From: Geomonas propionica
GTDB taxonomy: Bacteria; Desulfobacterota; Desulfuromonadia; Geobacterales; Geobacteraceae
Direction of reading: 5' to 3'
DNA: 64,000 nucleotides
Assembly: GCF_016458235.1 (NCBI RefSeq)
Contig: NZ_JAEMHK010000018.1
Coordinates: 1-64,000, forward strand
The first letter of the stretch is position 1. Each line of letters starts with the position of its first letter. Positions 50,345 to 58,742 of this stretch are shown here, piece after piece. Both the position numbers and the translations under genes were made by a program. The notes below the pieces were generated by a model. That model was given only the letters and a program-made list of their open reading frames with translations. It was not told the DNA's origin and made no database searches.

Positions 50345-52513
50345 ATGGCATACAGTCCTTGGATCGGCAACCTCAAGGTGAACGGGCGCTCGGGGAACTA
50401 CGGCACGGTGAAGCTGCTGCTGGACGAGACCACGGGCGGCGCCACGCCACAGCTCCAGGTCACTGTCGAGATCGCGGCGCAGGGGATCCCGCCCGAAGGG
50501 TTTGAGGTCGAGCTTTTCAGCAACCTGAACCGCCGTGACTTCGTGAAGACCCACGAGCCGCTCGCGGAGTCCGGGGGGGACACCTCGTACTGGATGCCCT
50601 ACCGGATGTCGTACCAGGGGAACTCCTTCGACAACCTGGTCTTCGCCCACTCCCTGCCGGTCGCGAAATGCGGCGCCTACCGCATCACCGCCCGCTACCG
50701 CGCCGCCGGCTCCGACGCCTGGTGGTGGCACAACGACTTCTCCCCCTGGCCGGACCGCCCCCTGCAGCGCGACTGCGCCGTGGTAGTTTCTCCCGGCAAG
50801 GCCGCGCGGGCGTGCCTCTACGAGGCCAACGCCCTCACCGTCGAGGCCCTGGCCGGCGGCTCCTACGAGAACCGCAGCACCCTGGACGACTTTCTCTCCA
50901 CCCACGATTTCGACGGTTTCAACCCCTTCCAGCTCACCTACATAACCGGCGAGCTCGGCTTCAACACGCTCTGGCTCATGCCGGTCTTCCCGAACACGCA
51001 GTGGCGCTGGGACCGACAGAACTGGACCTGGGCGCCCAACGACAGCCCGGGAAGCCCCTACTCGTCGCGCGACTACTGGAGCATCAACCGGTGGCTCGCC
51101 GACAACGCCGCCGCCGACCGCGCCCTTGAGCTATTCCAGACCCTGTTCCGGGAGGCGGGCGACGCGGAGCTGGACATATTCATCGACCTTGCCTTCAACC
51201 ACGCCGGCCGCGACGTCATCTACGGTGCCGGCGCCGTCGACCTGAGTTTCTGCATCCTGCAGGAGGCGGAAAACTGGATCCGGGAGCACCGCCCTTCCTG
51301 GTGCACCCGCGGCACCGCCTTCGTCGACGGGCACAGCGTCCCCTACTACCGCGAGGCGGCCCATTCCGACTTCGAATGTGCTGTTTGGGCCCCGGCGGAC
51401 CGCCTGAACGAGCACATCTGGGACGACGCCAACGTGGACTGGTTCTTCGGCGACTACTCGGCGCTTGGTCCCAAGCCCGGCCGGGCCAGCGACTATTTCG
51501 GCAACCCGGTCACCCACTGGGACCCGAAGGGGAACGCGGAGGACGAGCGTGACCTCTTCTACACCGATCTCGCCGCCGACAGCGATACGGAAAAGCTCTG
51601 GCAGTACTTCGGCTACATCCTCCCCTACTGGATCGAAAAGAGCGGCGGCAAACTGGCGGGGATCCGGGCCGACTTCGCACAGGGGCTCCCCAACCAGCTC
51701 TGGGAGTACATCGTGAACCGCACCCGGAAAGCGCGCTGGGACTTCGTCTTTCTCGCCGAGGTGCTCGACCCGGACGTGATCCAGTACCGGCTGAACCGGG
51801 TCTTCGATGTCTTGACCACCAAGGACCACCACCTGTACCGGATGAACGGGGTCAGGATGACGGAACTGTTCCACTCGCTGGAGGCGGAAAGCACGCTCTT
51901 TGGCGGCGACGCCCTGGTGATGCACAACGGCTCCAGCCACGACGAGGTGGACAACGACGACAAGTGGGCCATGATGGCGCGCTACGCGGTGATCGCAGCC
52001 ATGTACGGCTGTCCCATGGTGTTCATGGGGCAGCCGCTGGGGCTGGCCGACAAGCTCCCTTTCCGGGACAGCTGGGCCAACATGTACAAGGCGTGGACGG
52101 AGCATATCCCGGAGCGGGAGGCGGTGGGTAGGATGTACTTGCGCATCAACCAGGCGCGCGCGGCGACTCCGGAACTACGGGAGCCGAACCGGTACTTCCT
52201 GGGGCTGGTCGGGGGCGGGTTCCACGAGGAGATCTTTTCGGTGGCGCGCTGGCGGCGCGAGAACGAGGAGCGGGACGCGGTGACGCTGGTTTTCGTCAAC
52301 CTGAACGTGTCCTGGGGTAACGCGGGAACGTTCCGCCTGCCGGACAACATCAGGCTCTCCGGGCGCTACCAGGCGAGGAACCTGGTGGCGGACGACGCGC
52401 GCCGCGCGCTCTGGCCGGAGCCACGGGACGCGGACGATATCTACCAAAACGGCGTCTACGTGGTGTTCACCCTGGCCAACGAGGTGCAGTACCTGAAGCT
52501 GGAGCCGGTCTGA
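50345..52513 (+). CDS. GH13 alpha-amylase family glycosidase
   Basis: A 722-residue protein. Residues 1-~165 form a beta-rich N-terminal domain. The catalytic barrel (~170-610) shows all four GH13 regions: IDLAFNHAGRD, GIRADFAQG (Arg441, nucleophile Asp443), FLAEVLDP (acid Glu472) and GSSHDEVDND (Asp533). A beta C-terminal domain follows. There is no signal peptide, so it acts in the cytoplasm, probably on glycogen, maltooligosaccharides or trehalose-type substrates. The subfamily is not one I recognise, and no glycogen gene is next to it. The region before the ATG (GGAGGTGCAGCG) provides a ribosome binding site. Confidence 0.88.
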   Translation: MAYSPWIGNLKVNGRSGNYGTVKLLLDETTGGATPQLQVTVEIAAQGIPPEGFEVELFSNLNRRDFVKTHEPLAESGGDTSYWMPYRMSYQGNSFDNLVFAHSLPVAKCGAYRITARYRAAGSDAWWWHNDFSPWPDRPLQRDCAVVVSPGKAARACLYEANALTVEALAGGSYENRSTLDDFLSTHDFDGFNPFQLTYITGELGFNTLWLMPVFPNTQWRWDRQNWTWAPNDSPGSPYSSRDYWSINRWLADNAAADRALELFQTLFREAGDAELDIFIDLAFNHAGRDVIYGAGAVDLSFCILQEAENWIREHRPSWCTRGTAFVDGHSVPYYREAAHSDFECAVWAPADRLNEHIWDDANVDWFFGDYSALGPKPGRASDYFGNPVTHWDPKGNAEDERDLFYTDLAADSDTEKLWQYFGYILPYWIEKSGGKLAGIRADFAQGLPNQLWEYIVNRTRKARWDFVFLAEVLDPDVIQYRLNRVFDVLTTKDHHLYRMNGVRMTELFHSLEAESTLFGGDALVMHNGSSHDEVDNDDKWAMMARYAVIAAMYGCPMVFMGQPLGLADKLPFRDSWANMYKAWTEHIPEREAVGRMYLRINQARAATPELREPNRYFLGLVGGGFHEEIFSVARWRRENEERDAVTLVFVNLNVSWGNAGTFRLPDNIRLSGRYQARNLVADDARRALWPEPRDADDIYQNGVYVVFTLANEVQYLKLEPV

Positions 52514-52522
52514 TTACCCCTC

Positions 52523-53233
52523 TCAGCCCGCCTTGGCCAGCACGAAGTCGGCGATGGTGTGGGCGATCCGGTCCGAAGAGCAGCGGTCATTGTTGAAGAG
52601 CATGTCGTAGAGGGCGGGATCGTGGCCGTCCTGGTTCAGGAAGTCCTTGGTGAACCGGTCGCGCACCTTTTGCTGCCGGTGCATGAGCTTCTCCGCCTCC
52701 TCCTCTTCGATATTGAGGCGCCGGGCGAGGGTGGTGACCTTGTACCGCTCGGAACCGAAGATCCTGAAGTGGTAGGAATGCTCCAGGTGTCTGGCCACGA
52801 TGGCCCCGCCGAGATCGAGGATCAGGACGTTTCCCTGCTCCGCGAGCGCCACCACGTGCTGGGACAGCGGCAGGAAGTAATCGTAGTTGCTCTTCCAGCG
52901 CGACGAGAAGGTGGCCAGGACCTCCGAGAGGAGCCGGTTGTTCTCGCCCAGCGTCCGCAGGATCTCCTGGGACAGGTTGTGACGCTTGGCAACCTCCTCG
53001 ATGATGGCGCGGTCGATCATGACCCATTCCTCGCCGGTCTTCTGCATCAGGATGTCGCGCAAAAGCTCCGCAGTCGGATAACCGGTGCAGCCGTACTCCC
53101 GCGATATGGTGATGCAGGGGCGCGCCTTAGCCTTGGCGTGCCGGGAAGCCGCCTTCTCCTTCTGCCTGCGGTTGTACTCCTCCAGGCTCCCGATCCGCAG
53201 GTCCACCGACGGTATGAACAGGTTGTCGGGCAT
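52523..53233 (-). CDS. Cytidylate kinase-like family protein
   Basis: A 236-residue protein of the cytidylate kinase-like family (AAA+/P-loop nucleoside monophosphate kinase fold). The phosphate-binding loop is atypical: ITISREYGCTGYPTAELL. Other marks are WVMIDRAIIEEVAKRH, VLILDLGGAIVARHLEHSYHFRIFG and RRLNIEEEEAEKLMHRQQKVRDRFTKDFL. The first 40 residues are a charged extension. True cytidylate kinases have a GPSGSGK-type loop, so substrate is open. It converges with the GH13 gene with 9 bases between stops, and is preceded by a PilZ gene on the same strand. Confidence 0.85.
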   Translation of the reverse strand: MPDNLFIPSVDLRIGSLEEYNRRQKEKAASRHAKAKARPCITISREYGCTGYPTAELLRDILMQKTGEEWVMIDRAIIEEVAKRHNLSQEILRTLGENNRLLSEVLATFSSRWKSNYDYFLPLSQHVVALAEQGNVLILDLGGAIVARHLEHSYHFRIFGSERYKVTTLARRLNIEEEEAEKLMHRQQKVRDRFTKDFLNQDGHDPALYDMLFNNDRCSSDRIAHTIADFVLAKAG

Positions 53234-53257
53234 TTCTCTCTCCTCTCCTTGCTTGCC

Positions 53258-53977
53258 TTAGCTGCTCATTTCCTTGAGCTCCCGGATCAGGTCCACCTGG
53301 CGCTGGAAGATGAAACGGGACAGCACCCCTTCGGCCTGTGCATCGGAACTGATGGAAAAGCGGCACAGATCGCCGTCGTCGCCGCAGGCCACGTCCACCA
53401 CTGTCGCCGGCACTTCCAGCGCGGTCACCGTGTTGTGCAGCAGGTTGGGCATCATCACCTTGAGCAGCACCTCATCCCCCTTCGCCAGTTGGCTCGGCTG
53501 CGAGGTGAGCGCCGAGAATCCTCCCAACGACACATCCAGCGCCTGCGCCGCCACCTTGCGCCCCAACGCGGTTATCTCCGCCTGGCAGGGGGGATCCAGT
53601 TCGAGCCGCAGCGAGGCGCGCTGCTCCGCCATCAGGTCCACGTAGCTGAAGTTGTGCAGCGAGGCCATCATGCGCCGCACGTCCGCGTCCTTGACGTCGG
53701 CCAGCAAGGTGTGCCTGAAGCTGCCGCACTTGATGCAGGTCCGCCCGGAGAGTCCCAAGGCCACGGCCTGCTGCGGGTGCACGTCCAACTTCAGGACCTG
53801 CCCGCTGACCTCCACCATGGTGGCCGGGTAGCTGATCGGCAGCCCCTTGTAGTAGTTGAGCAGTTTCACCCTGCCCCCCGACCCGCTCTTGATCATCTCC
53901 TTGAAACTGGAGAGTATCTCCGCCGAGTCCTGCTCCAGGGTGCTTTGCACCGTTGGCCGGTAAAAGTTAGGCTCCAT
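53258..53977 (-). CDS. PilZ domain protein, probable c-di-GMP receptor
   Basis: A 239-residue cytoplasmic protein. The PilZ domain covers ~118-230 and has both c-di-GMP-binding motifs: RxxxR at Arg120/Arg124 (EQRASLRLEL) and DxSxxG at Asp148-Gly152 (LDVSLGG). The N-terminal ~110 residues are a YcgR-like beta domain (VKLLNYYKGLPISYPATMVEVSGQ). Flagellar-brake or adhesion control is typical for the family. It lies between the cytidylate-kinase-like gene and a single-domain response regulator, all on the minus strand with short gaps, so the three probably form one signalling operon. Confidence 0.9.
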   Translation of the reverse strand: MEPNFYRPTVQSTLEQDSAEILSSFKEMIKSGSGGRVKLLNYYKGLPISYPATMVEVSGQVLKLDVHPQQAVALGLSGRTCIKCGSFRHTLLADVKDADVRRMMASLHNFSYVDLMAEQRASLRLELDPPCQAEITALGRKVAAQALDVSLGGFSALTSQPSQLAKGDEVLLKVMMPNLLHNTVTALEVPATVVDVACGDDGDLCRFSISSDAQAEGVLSRFIFQRQVDLIRELKEMSS

Positions 53978-53995
53978 GTTCGGTCCCTTCCGGCT

Positions 53996-54388
53996 TCAAA
54001 GCAGGCCGTGGCGTTGCAGGATGGCCATCAGGTCGGCTCGCGCCACCGGTTTCACCAGGTAATCGGAACAATCGCCGTCCCACATCGCCTCTTCCATGTC
54101 GGCGGGGGAGTTGAGCGAAGTCGTCATGATGATCACGCTCTTGCGGCCGTTGCCCCCTTGCTCCCGCTCGGCCTGGCGCATCAACTTGAGGGCCTGCAGC
54201 CCGTCCAGCTCCGGCATGACGATGTCGAGCAGCACCAGGTCGAAGGGGTTACCCTGCTGCAGGGCCGCGACGAAGCGGTCCACCCCTTCCCGGCCGTTGC
54301 CCGCCGTCTGGGTCTGCGCCACTCCCTGCAGGAACATCATGAGACCCTCGCGCAGGAATTCGTTGTCTTCAATGATCAAACAGTCCAT
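53996..54388 (-). CDS. Single-domain response regulator
   Basis: A 130-residue CheY-like receiver. The acidic residues Glu7-Asp8, phosphoacceptor Asp55 (VLLDIVMPELDG), Thr in IIMTTS and Lys in YLVKPV are all in place. There is no output domain. I start at ATG 54388, with GGGGAG 6 bases upstream, rather than at a longer frame. It ends 18 bases before the PilZ gene. It may relay a phosphate signal to an unlinked kinase system. Confidence 0.9.
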   Translation of the reverse strand: MDCLIIEDNEFLREGLMMFLQGVAQTQTAGNGREGVDRFVAALQQGNPFDLVLLDIVMPELDGLQALKLMRQAEREQGGNGRKSVIIMTTSLNSPADMEEAMWDGDCSDYLVKPVARADLMAILQRHGLL

Positions 54389-54491
54389 GTATCTCCCCTG
54401 GCCCTCTGCACCGTTAACCATGCGCCTGATGTCCTGGCAGATTGGGCACTGGACGGCTGCCGGCGCTGCCTATCTTATCGGCTCTCCTTAA

Positions 54492-55424
54492 TTAACCTTG
54501 AAGAGGAAAGGTACCCGACTCCTCCTCGAGGGCCCGTCGCACCGCCTCGTCGAATCCGGTAAGCGGAATGGGAAGGATGCTCCTGATCGCTTGGTCGTGG
54601 CAGATGACCTCGTTGCCGAGCCCCTCGATAAGCGGCATGGAAATGGAGGGCTTAACCGGCGTGATGAGCCAGACCCAGTAGGAGGAGAGCTTCGGGGTCA
54701 GGAAGGGGACCGGGATGATCTTGATGAACTTCTTTTCCACCTCCGCGAAGCGCTCCATCATGTCCCGGTAGGACAAGAGTTCAGGCCCGCCGATGTCGTA
54801 TGTCTGCCCGGCGGTGCGCGGGTCCTTCAGGCACCCCACCAGGTAGGCGATCACGTCCTGCACCGCGATGAACTGACAGCGGGTGGAGACCCAACGTGGC
54901 GTGATCATGACCGGAAGCCGCTCCACGAGGTACCGGATCATCTCGAAGGATGCGCCCCCCGCGCCGATGATTACGGCGGCTCTCAGGTAAGTAGTCTGGA
55001 AAGCGCCGCGCTGCAGGATCCTGGCCACCTCCAGGCGGCTCGCCAGGTGCTCCGAGAGCTGGTCCCCCTCCTGGCCCAGTCCGCCCAGGTAGATGACCCG
55101 CTTCACCCCCTGCATCTCCGCCGCCGCCACGAAGTTCTCCGCCGCTTGGCGGTCGCGCTGCTCGAACCCTGCGCGCTCCCCGGCCATGGCATGCACCAGG
55201 TAGTACGCCGTCTCGATCCCCCGCAGCGGCGCGAGCAGCGAGTTGCGCTGCAACAGGTCCCCCTGCGCCACCTCCACTTGGGGCGGGAACGCGACCTCGG
55301 GCCTGCGCACCAGGCACCGTATCGGGATACCCTCCGCCGCCAGGGCCTTGACCAGCCTGCTCCCGATGAAGCCCGTTGCCCCGGTGATCAATACCTTGGC
55401 TGTTGCGTTCTCTGTCTGACTCAA
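54492..55424 (-). CDS. NAD(P)-binding protein, NmrA/YbjT-like atypical short-chain dehydrogenase
   Basis: A 310-residue protein. The nucleotide loop is VLITGATGFIGSRLVKAL, followed by IRCLVRRPE and VEVAQGDLL, typical of atypical (NmrA-like) SDR proteins. The region VKRVIYLGGLGQEGDQLSEHLASRLEV and the C-terminal segment match YbjT/ Ycf39-type reductases. The classical YxxxK pair is not present in its usual place, so catalysis is doubtful. Separate from the response regulator by 103 bases. A metabolic or regulatory role cannot be decided. Confidence 0.85.
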   Translation of the reverse strand: MSQTENATAKVLITGATGFIGSRLVKALAAEGIPIRCLVRRPEVAFPPQVEVAQGDLLQRNSLLAPLRGIETAYYLVHAMAGERAGFEQRDRQAAENFVAAAEMQGVKRVIYLGGLGQEGDQLSEHLASRLEVARILQRGAFQTTYLRAAVIIGAGGASFEMIRYLVERLPVMITPRWVSTRCQFIAVQDVIAYLVGCLKDPRTAGQTYDIGGPELLSYRDMMERFAEVEKKFIKIIPVPFLTPKLSSYWVWLITPVKPSISMPLIEGLGNEVICHDQAIRSILPIPLTGFDEAVRRALEEESGTFPLQG

Positions 55425-55636
55425 TGGCGTTCTCCGCTGTTACAGTTGTGGGAAGCGTGGGAATTGAATCAGTTTAGGGCCTTGGCAGTCAAAGTCAACA
55501 CGGGTGAGACTGGGGCAGGTCCGGTACTGGCAATTAACTTTGCGGCTTTAAAACCTGCTCATCATCTATTATCATTGCTACTCGGCCCGGGGGTGCCCGA
55601 AGGCCGTCAACTAATCGCAGTGAAGGAGCATACGTC

Positions 55637-55933
55637 ATGAGAGTCATGGTAGATCTGTGCATCGTCCCGCTGGGTGTCGGCGTCTCCCTTTCCAGCTACA
55701 TCGCGGCCTGTGAAAAGGTACTCAACGAAGCCGGTCTGAAGATCGCACTGCATTCCTACGGGACCAACATCGAGGGGGAATGGGACGAGGTGTTCGCTGC
55801 CATCAAGCGCTGCCACGAAACCGTCCACGCCATGGGCGCCCCGCGCATCACCACCACCGTGAAGCTCGGCACCCGCACCGACCGCGAGCAGACCATGGAG
55901 GACAAGATCAGGAGCGTGAAGGAGAAGATGTAA
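55637..55933 (+). CDS. MTH1187/YkoF-family thiamine-binding protein
   Basis: A 98-residue protein of the MTH1187 family (DUF77), which forms small ferredoxin-like tetramers and binds thiamine or related pyrimidines. The core is MVDLCIVPLGVGVSLSSYIAACEKVL, LHSYGTNIEGEWDEVFAAIKRCHETVHAMGAPRI and a Lys-rich end. GAAGGAG precedes the ATG by 8 bases. It lies 37 bases before the Tle1-like gene on the same strand. I see no promoter I would defend in the 212-base gap upstream. Confidence 0.9.
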   Translation: MRVMVDLCIVPLGVGVSLSSYIAACEKVLNEAGLKIALHSYGTNIEGEWDEVFAAIKRCHETVHAMGAPRITTTVKLGTRTDREQTMEDKIRSVKEKM

Positions 55934-55970
55934 AGAGCGACATCACTACGGTTTTGCGAGGAGGTTCGCC

Positions 55971-57131
55971 ATGTCGAAGAAACTGGTAGTTTGCTTTGAT
56001 GGGACCTGGAACAAACCCGACGAACGCAGCGACGGCAAGGACACCAACACCAACGTGGAGCGGCTCTTCGTCTCCATCGCCGGCACCGATGCCCGGCATT
56101 ACACGGGTGGCGACCTGACGGCCGGCACCCTGAAATGGTATGAATCCGGCGTCGGCACCAAGTGGTACGAACACATCCGCGGCGGCGCCTTCGGCTACGG
56201 GCTCTCGCAAAACATCCGGGAAGGGTACAAGTTCCTGATCGACAACTATGACGCCGGCGACGAGATCTACGTCTACGGCTTCAGCCGCGGCGCCTATACC
56301 GCCAGGAGCATGGTCGGACTGATCAGGAACTCCGGGCTGCTGGACCGGAACAAGATCCTGCAGACCAAGGCGGAGGGCGAGGAGAAGTATCCCGGCTGGC
56401 CGCGCCCGAGCCTGGAACAGTTCAAGAAGATGCATCCCGACGACGTCCCGCACATCATGGACGCCTACCAGTTGTACCGCAACCGCGACGGCAGCGCCGA
56501 CACCGATTTCGCAGTGATCTTCAGAGAGCAGTTCGCGCACCCGGAGGTGAAGATCAGGCTGATCGGGGTCTGGGACACGGTCGGCGCCCTCGGGATCCCC
56601 TTCAAGGTCTTCGAATCCTTCAACGCCGAGGAGTACAAGTTCCATGACCAGGAATTGAGCGCCATCGTCGAGAACGCCTTTCACGCCATCGCCATCGACG
56701 AGCACCGTGAGAATTACGACGTGACCATTTGGAACCCGACCAAGAAGGTGAATCAGGTCATGGAGCAGGTATGGTTCGCGGGCGCCCACGCCGACGTCGG
56801 CGGCGGATATGACGTGCCGGAGCACCCACTCGCCGACGCGGCGCTGGCATGGATGCAGAAGAAGAGTCTTCTGAGCGGCAGCGGGCTCAACTTCAATCAG
56901 ATGCAGCAACTGGATGAGGAGAAGATCAAAGAGGCGCGTCCGACTGACTCATTCAAGCAGTTCCTGGGCGGAGTGTACCGGATGCTGAAGGACCGGCACT
57001 ACCGGAAGATGGGGGTAACCGAGTTCGGCAACGAATTCTGCAGCTCAATCTGCGGCCAGATTTCGGGTTACGCTCCCAAGAACCAAGGCTACATCACGGT
57101 CAAGATCGAGGTGCCAGCGCCTCAACAGTGA
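55971..57131 (+). CDS. DUF2235 / Tle1-like alpha/beta hydrolase
   Basis: A 386-residue protein of the DUF2235 family, which includes the type VI secretion phospholipase effector Tle1. It begins with VVCFDGTWN, and has the nucleophile elbow GFSRGAYTARSM, WDTVGALG and FAGAHADVGGGY, so the Ser-Asp-His site appears complete. There is no signal peptide, no transmembrane helix and no T6SS, VgrG or PAAR gene nearby. It is therefore a stand-alone phospholipase or esterase. GAGGAGG-like GAGGAGGTTCGCC precedes the ATG. Confidence 0.9.
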   Translation: MSKKLVVCFDGTWNKPDERSDGKDTNTNVERLFVSIAGTDARHYTGGDLTAGTLKWYESGVGTKWYEHIRGGAFGYGLSQNIREGYKFLIDNYDAGDEIYVYGFSRGAYTARSMVGLIRNSGLLDRNKILQTKAEGEEKYPGWPRPSLEQFKKMHPDDVPHIMDAYQLYRNRDGSADTDFAVIFREQFAHPEVKIRLIGVWDTVGALGIPFKVFESFNAEEYKFHDQELSAIVENAFHAIAIDEHRENYDVTIWNPTKKVNQVMEQVWFAGAHADVGGGYDVPEHPLADAALAWMQKKSLLSGSGLNFNQMQQLDEEKIKEARPTDSFKQFLGGVYRMLKDRHYRKMGVTEFGNEFCSSICGQISGYAPKNQGYITVKIEVPAPQQ

Positions 57132-57160
57132 TGGCGCCGCTGGCCGCCGCTCCTGTGGTA

Positions 57161-57184
57161 GCGCCCACCCGAACGGGTGGGCGC
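57161..57184. other. Perfect 10-bp hairpin between convergent genes
   Basis: GCGCCCACCC, GAAC, GGGTGGGCGC. It lies after the Tle1-like gene. No T run follows, so I do not call it a terminator outright. Confidence 0.65.
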
Positions 57185-57255
57185 AGGCCGGAACTCCAAT
57201 CAGTTATTACCGGGGATACGAAATCAGGGGGGGGGAAGGTCTCTCGCAGCGGCAG

Positions 57256-57648
57256 TCACGCCGCCTCTACCGACAGCATTTCGATCTCAAAGAAGACGTC
57301 CTGATCGGCGGGGAGGGGCTCGCGGTAATCGCGCCGCCCAAGGGACAGGGAGACGTCACCGCCAAGACCGGGGCCGAAATCGTAGGCGACGCCGGGGGCG
57401 CGGTCGGTCGAGAAGGCGAAGTGGGAACCCAGGGGAAAGGGGAAGAGATTGGCCTCGCTGGCCGGCACACGGATGACGCGATGATCGCCCCGGGTCATGC
57501 CCATCAGCCCCTGCTCCAGGGCCGTGGGAACGCGCCCCGCTCCCACCACGAATTCGAGGGTGTTGTGCTCGCCCACCAGGTACACCCTGCCGTCGTCGAG
57601 CCTGCACTTGTACCTGATGTTGATCCTTTTGCCGGGTTCGGTTTCCAT
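57256..57648 (-). CDS. FKBP/SlyD-type peptidyl-prolyl isomerase
   Basis: A 130-residue FKBP-like protein. The SlyD-type opening INIRYKCRLDDGRVYLVGEHNTLEFVVGAGRVPTALEQGLMGM is followed by a long insert and a short end VFFEIEMLSVEAA. It helps protein folding in the cytoplasm. No Cys/His metal tail of SlyD is present. I start at ATG 57648, where GGCGG lies just upstream; a longer frame lacks support. Confidence 0.85.
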   Translation of the reverse strand: METEPGKRINIRYKCRLDDGRVYLVGEHNTLEFVVGAGRVPTALEQGLMGMTRGDHRVIRVPASEANLFPFPLGSHFAFSTDRAPGVAYDFGPGLGGDVSLSLGRRDYREPLPADQDVFFEIEMLSVEAA

Positions 57649-57727
57649 GAGGCACCGCCTTTGTTGGGGATGGGCCAGAGCCAAACTATAGTAGCAAAAG
57701 CATTAATTATTTCAAATCATGTCCTGA

Positions 57728-58630
57728 TTAGATGCCGATCCAGGCCGCCCCGAACACGCCGGCGGAATCGCCGAGCTTGTTCTTCAGGACTGGCGTGCGC
57801 AGGTTGTCGTGAAAGGCGTAGTGGCGCACCCGCTCCAGGCCGGCGTGGTAGAGCTCGTCGATATGGGACAGACCTCCCCCGAGGACCACCGCATCGGGAT
57901 CGAGGACGGAGATGAGGCCGCCCAGGCTGCGGCCGAAATCGTCGAGGAAGGTGTTGAAGGCGAGGAGCGGGCCTGACTCGCCGCGGCGGGCTCCGGCCAC
58001 GATCTCCTCCATGGAAAGGGGCACGCCGTTGCGGGCGAGATAGGCCGCTTCCACGCCGGAGCCGCTGATCTTGGTCTCGATGCAGCCGCGGTTACCGCAG
58101 TAGCAGGGCGCCCCGGCGGGATCGATCGAGACATGTCCCCACTCGCCGCTGATACGGTGCGGCCCCTCGCGTACCACGCCGTCCAGGCAGATCCCGCCGC
58201 CGCAGCCCGTCCCCATGATCACGCCAAACACCACCGGGTGCCCTGCGCCCGCCCCCTTGCGGCACTCGGCCAACGTGAAGCAGTCCGCGTCGTTGCGCAC
58301 CCCTACCCTTTTCCCCAAGAGCCGTTCCAGGTCGGCCTGGAAGGCACGGCCGATCAGGCAGACCGAGTTGGCATTACGCGCCAGTCCGGTGACGGCATCC
58401 ACCGAGCCGGGAATACCCACGCCGACGGTGCAAGGTGCGCCCTGCGGCAGTCGCGCCGCCAGGTCGCGCACCAGTTGCGCCACTAAATGGAGAATGGCCA
58501 GGTACCCCTCGGCCAGCGGCGTGAAGCGCCGCTCCCGCACCAGGACCACGTCGGCGGGGTCGAGCAGCACCCCTTCCGTCTTGGTCCCGCCCAGATCGAT
58601 ACCGATGCGATACATCTCTGCTGCTGCCAT
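57728..58630 (-). CDS. ROK family sugar kinase
   Basis: A 300-residue ATP-dependent sugar kinase. The phosphate loop is GIDLGGTKTEGVLLD. The substrate segments VGVGIPGSVD and RNDADCFTLAE precede GTGCGGGICLDG. The catalytic base is in SGEWGHVSID, and the zinc-binding CYCGNRGCIETKISG motif is complete. Fructokinase, glucokinase and N-acetylglucosamine kinase share this pattern, so the sugar is not fixed. GGAG lies 6 bases before the ATG. It could feed the GH13 products, but the two genes are not linked. Confidence 0.93.
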   Translation of the reverse strand: MAAAEMYRIGIDLGGTKTEGVLLDPADVVLVRERRFTPLAEGYLAILHLVAQLVRDLAARLPQGAPCTVGVGIPGSVDAVTGLARNANSVCLIGRAFQADLERLLGKRVGVRNDADCFTLAECRKGAGAGHPVVFGVIMGTGCGGGICLDGVVREGPHRISGEWGHVSIDPAGAPCYCGNRGCIETKISGSGVEAAYLARNGVPLSMEEIVAGARRGESGPLLAFNTFLDDFGRSLGGLISVLDPDAVVLGGGLSHIDELYHAGLERVRHYAFHDNLRTPVLKNKLGDSAGVFGAAWIGI

Positions 58631-58651
58631 TTGCCGCTCCTGAAACGAACG

Positions 58652-58671
58652 AGCCCCCGCAAGCGGGGGCT
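58652..58671. other. Perfect hairpin between the Smr and ROK genes
   Basis: AGCCCCCGC-AAGCGGGGGCT lies 70 bases downstream of the Smr stop on the minus strand. It may be a terminator without a strong T run. Confidence 0.55.
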
Positions 58672-58698
58672 GTCTTTGTATAATCAGCTCGGGTTCTC

Positions 58699-58742
58699 TC
58701 CCTCACCCTAGCCCTCTCCCGGCGGGAAAGGGGATAGGGCTC
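58699..58742. repeat. CCCTCACCCTAGCCCTCTCCC-type palindromic repeat
   Basis: CCCTCACCCTAGCCCTCTCC then CGGCGGGAAAGGGGATAGGGC, touching the stop codon of the Smr gene. Confidence 0.8.

Noticed and set aside
55971-57131. Part of a type VI secretion island
   Set aside because: No other type VI gene occurs in the window.
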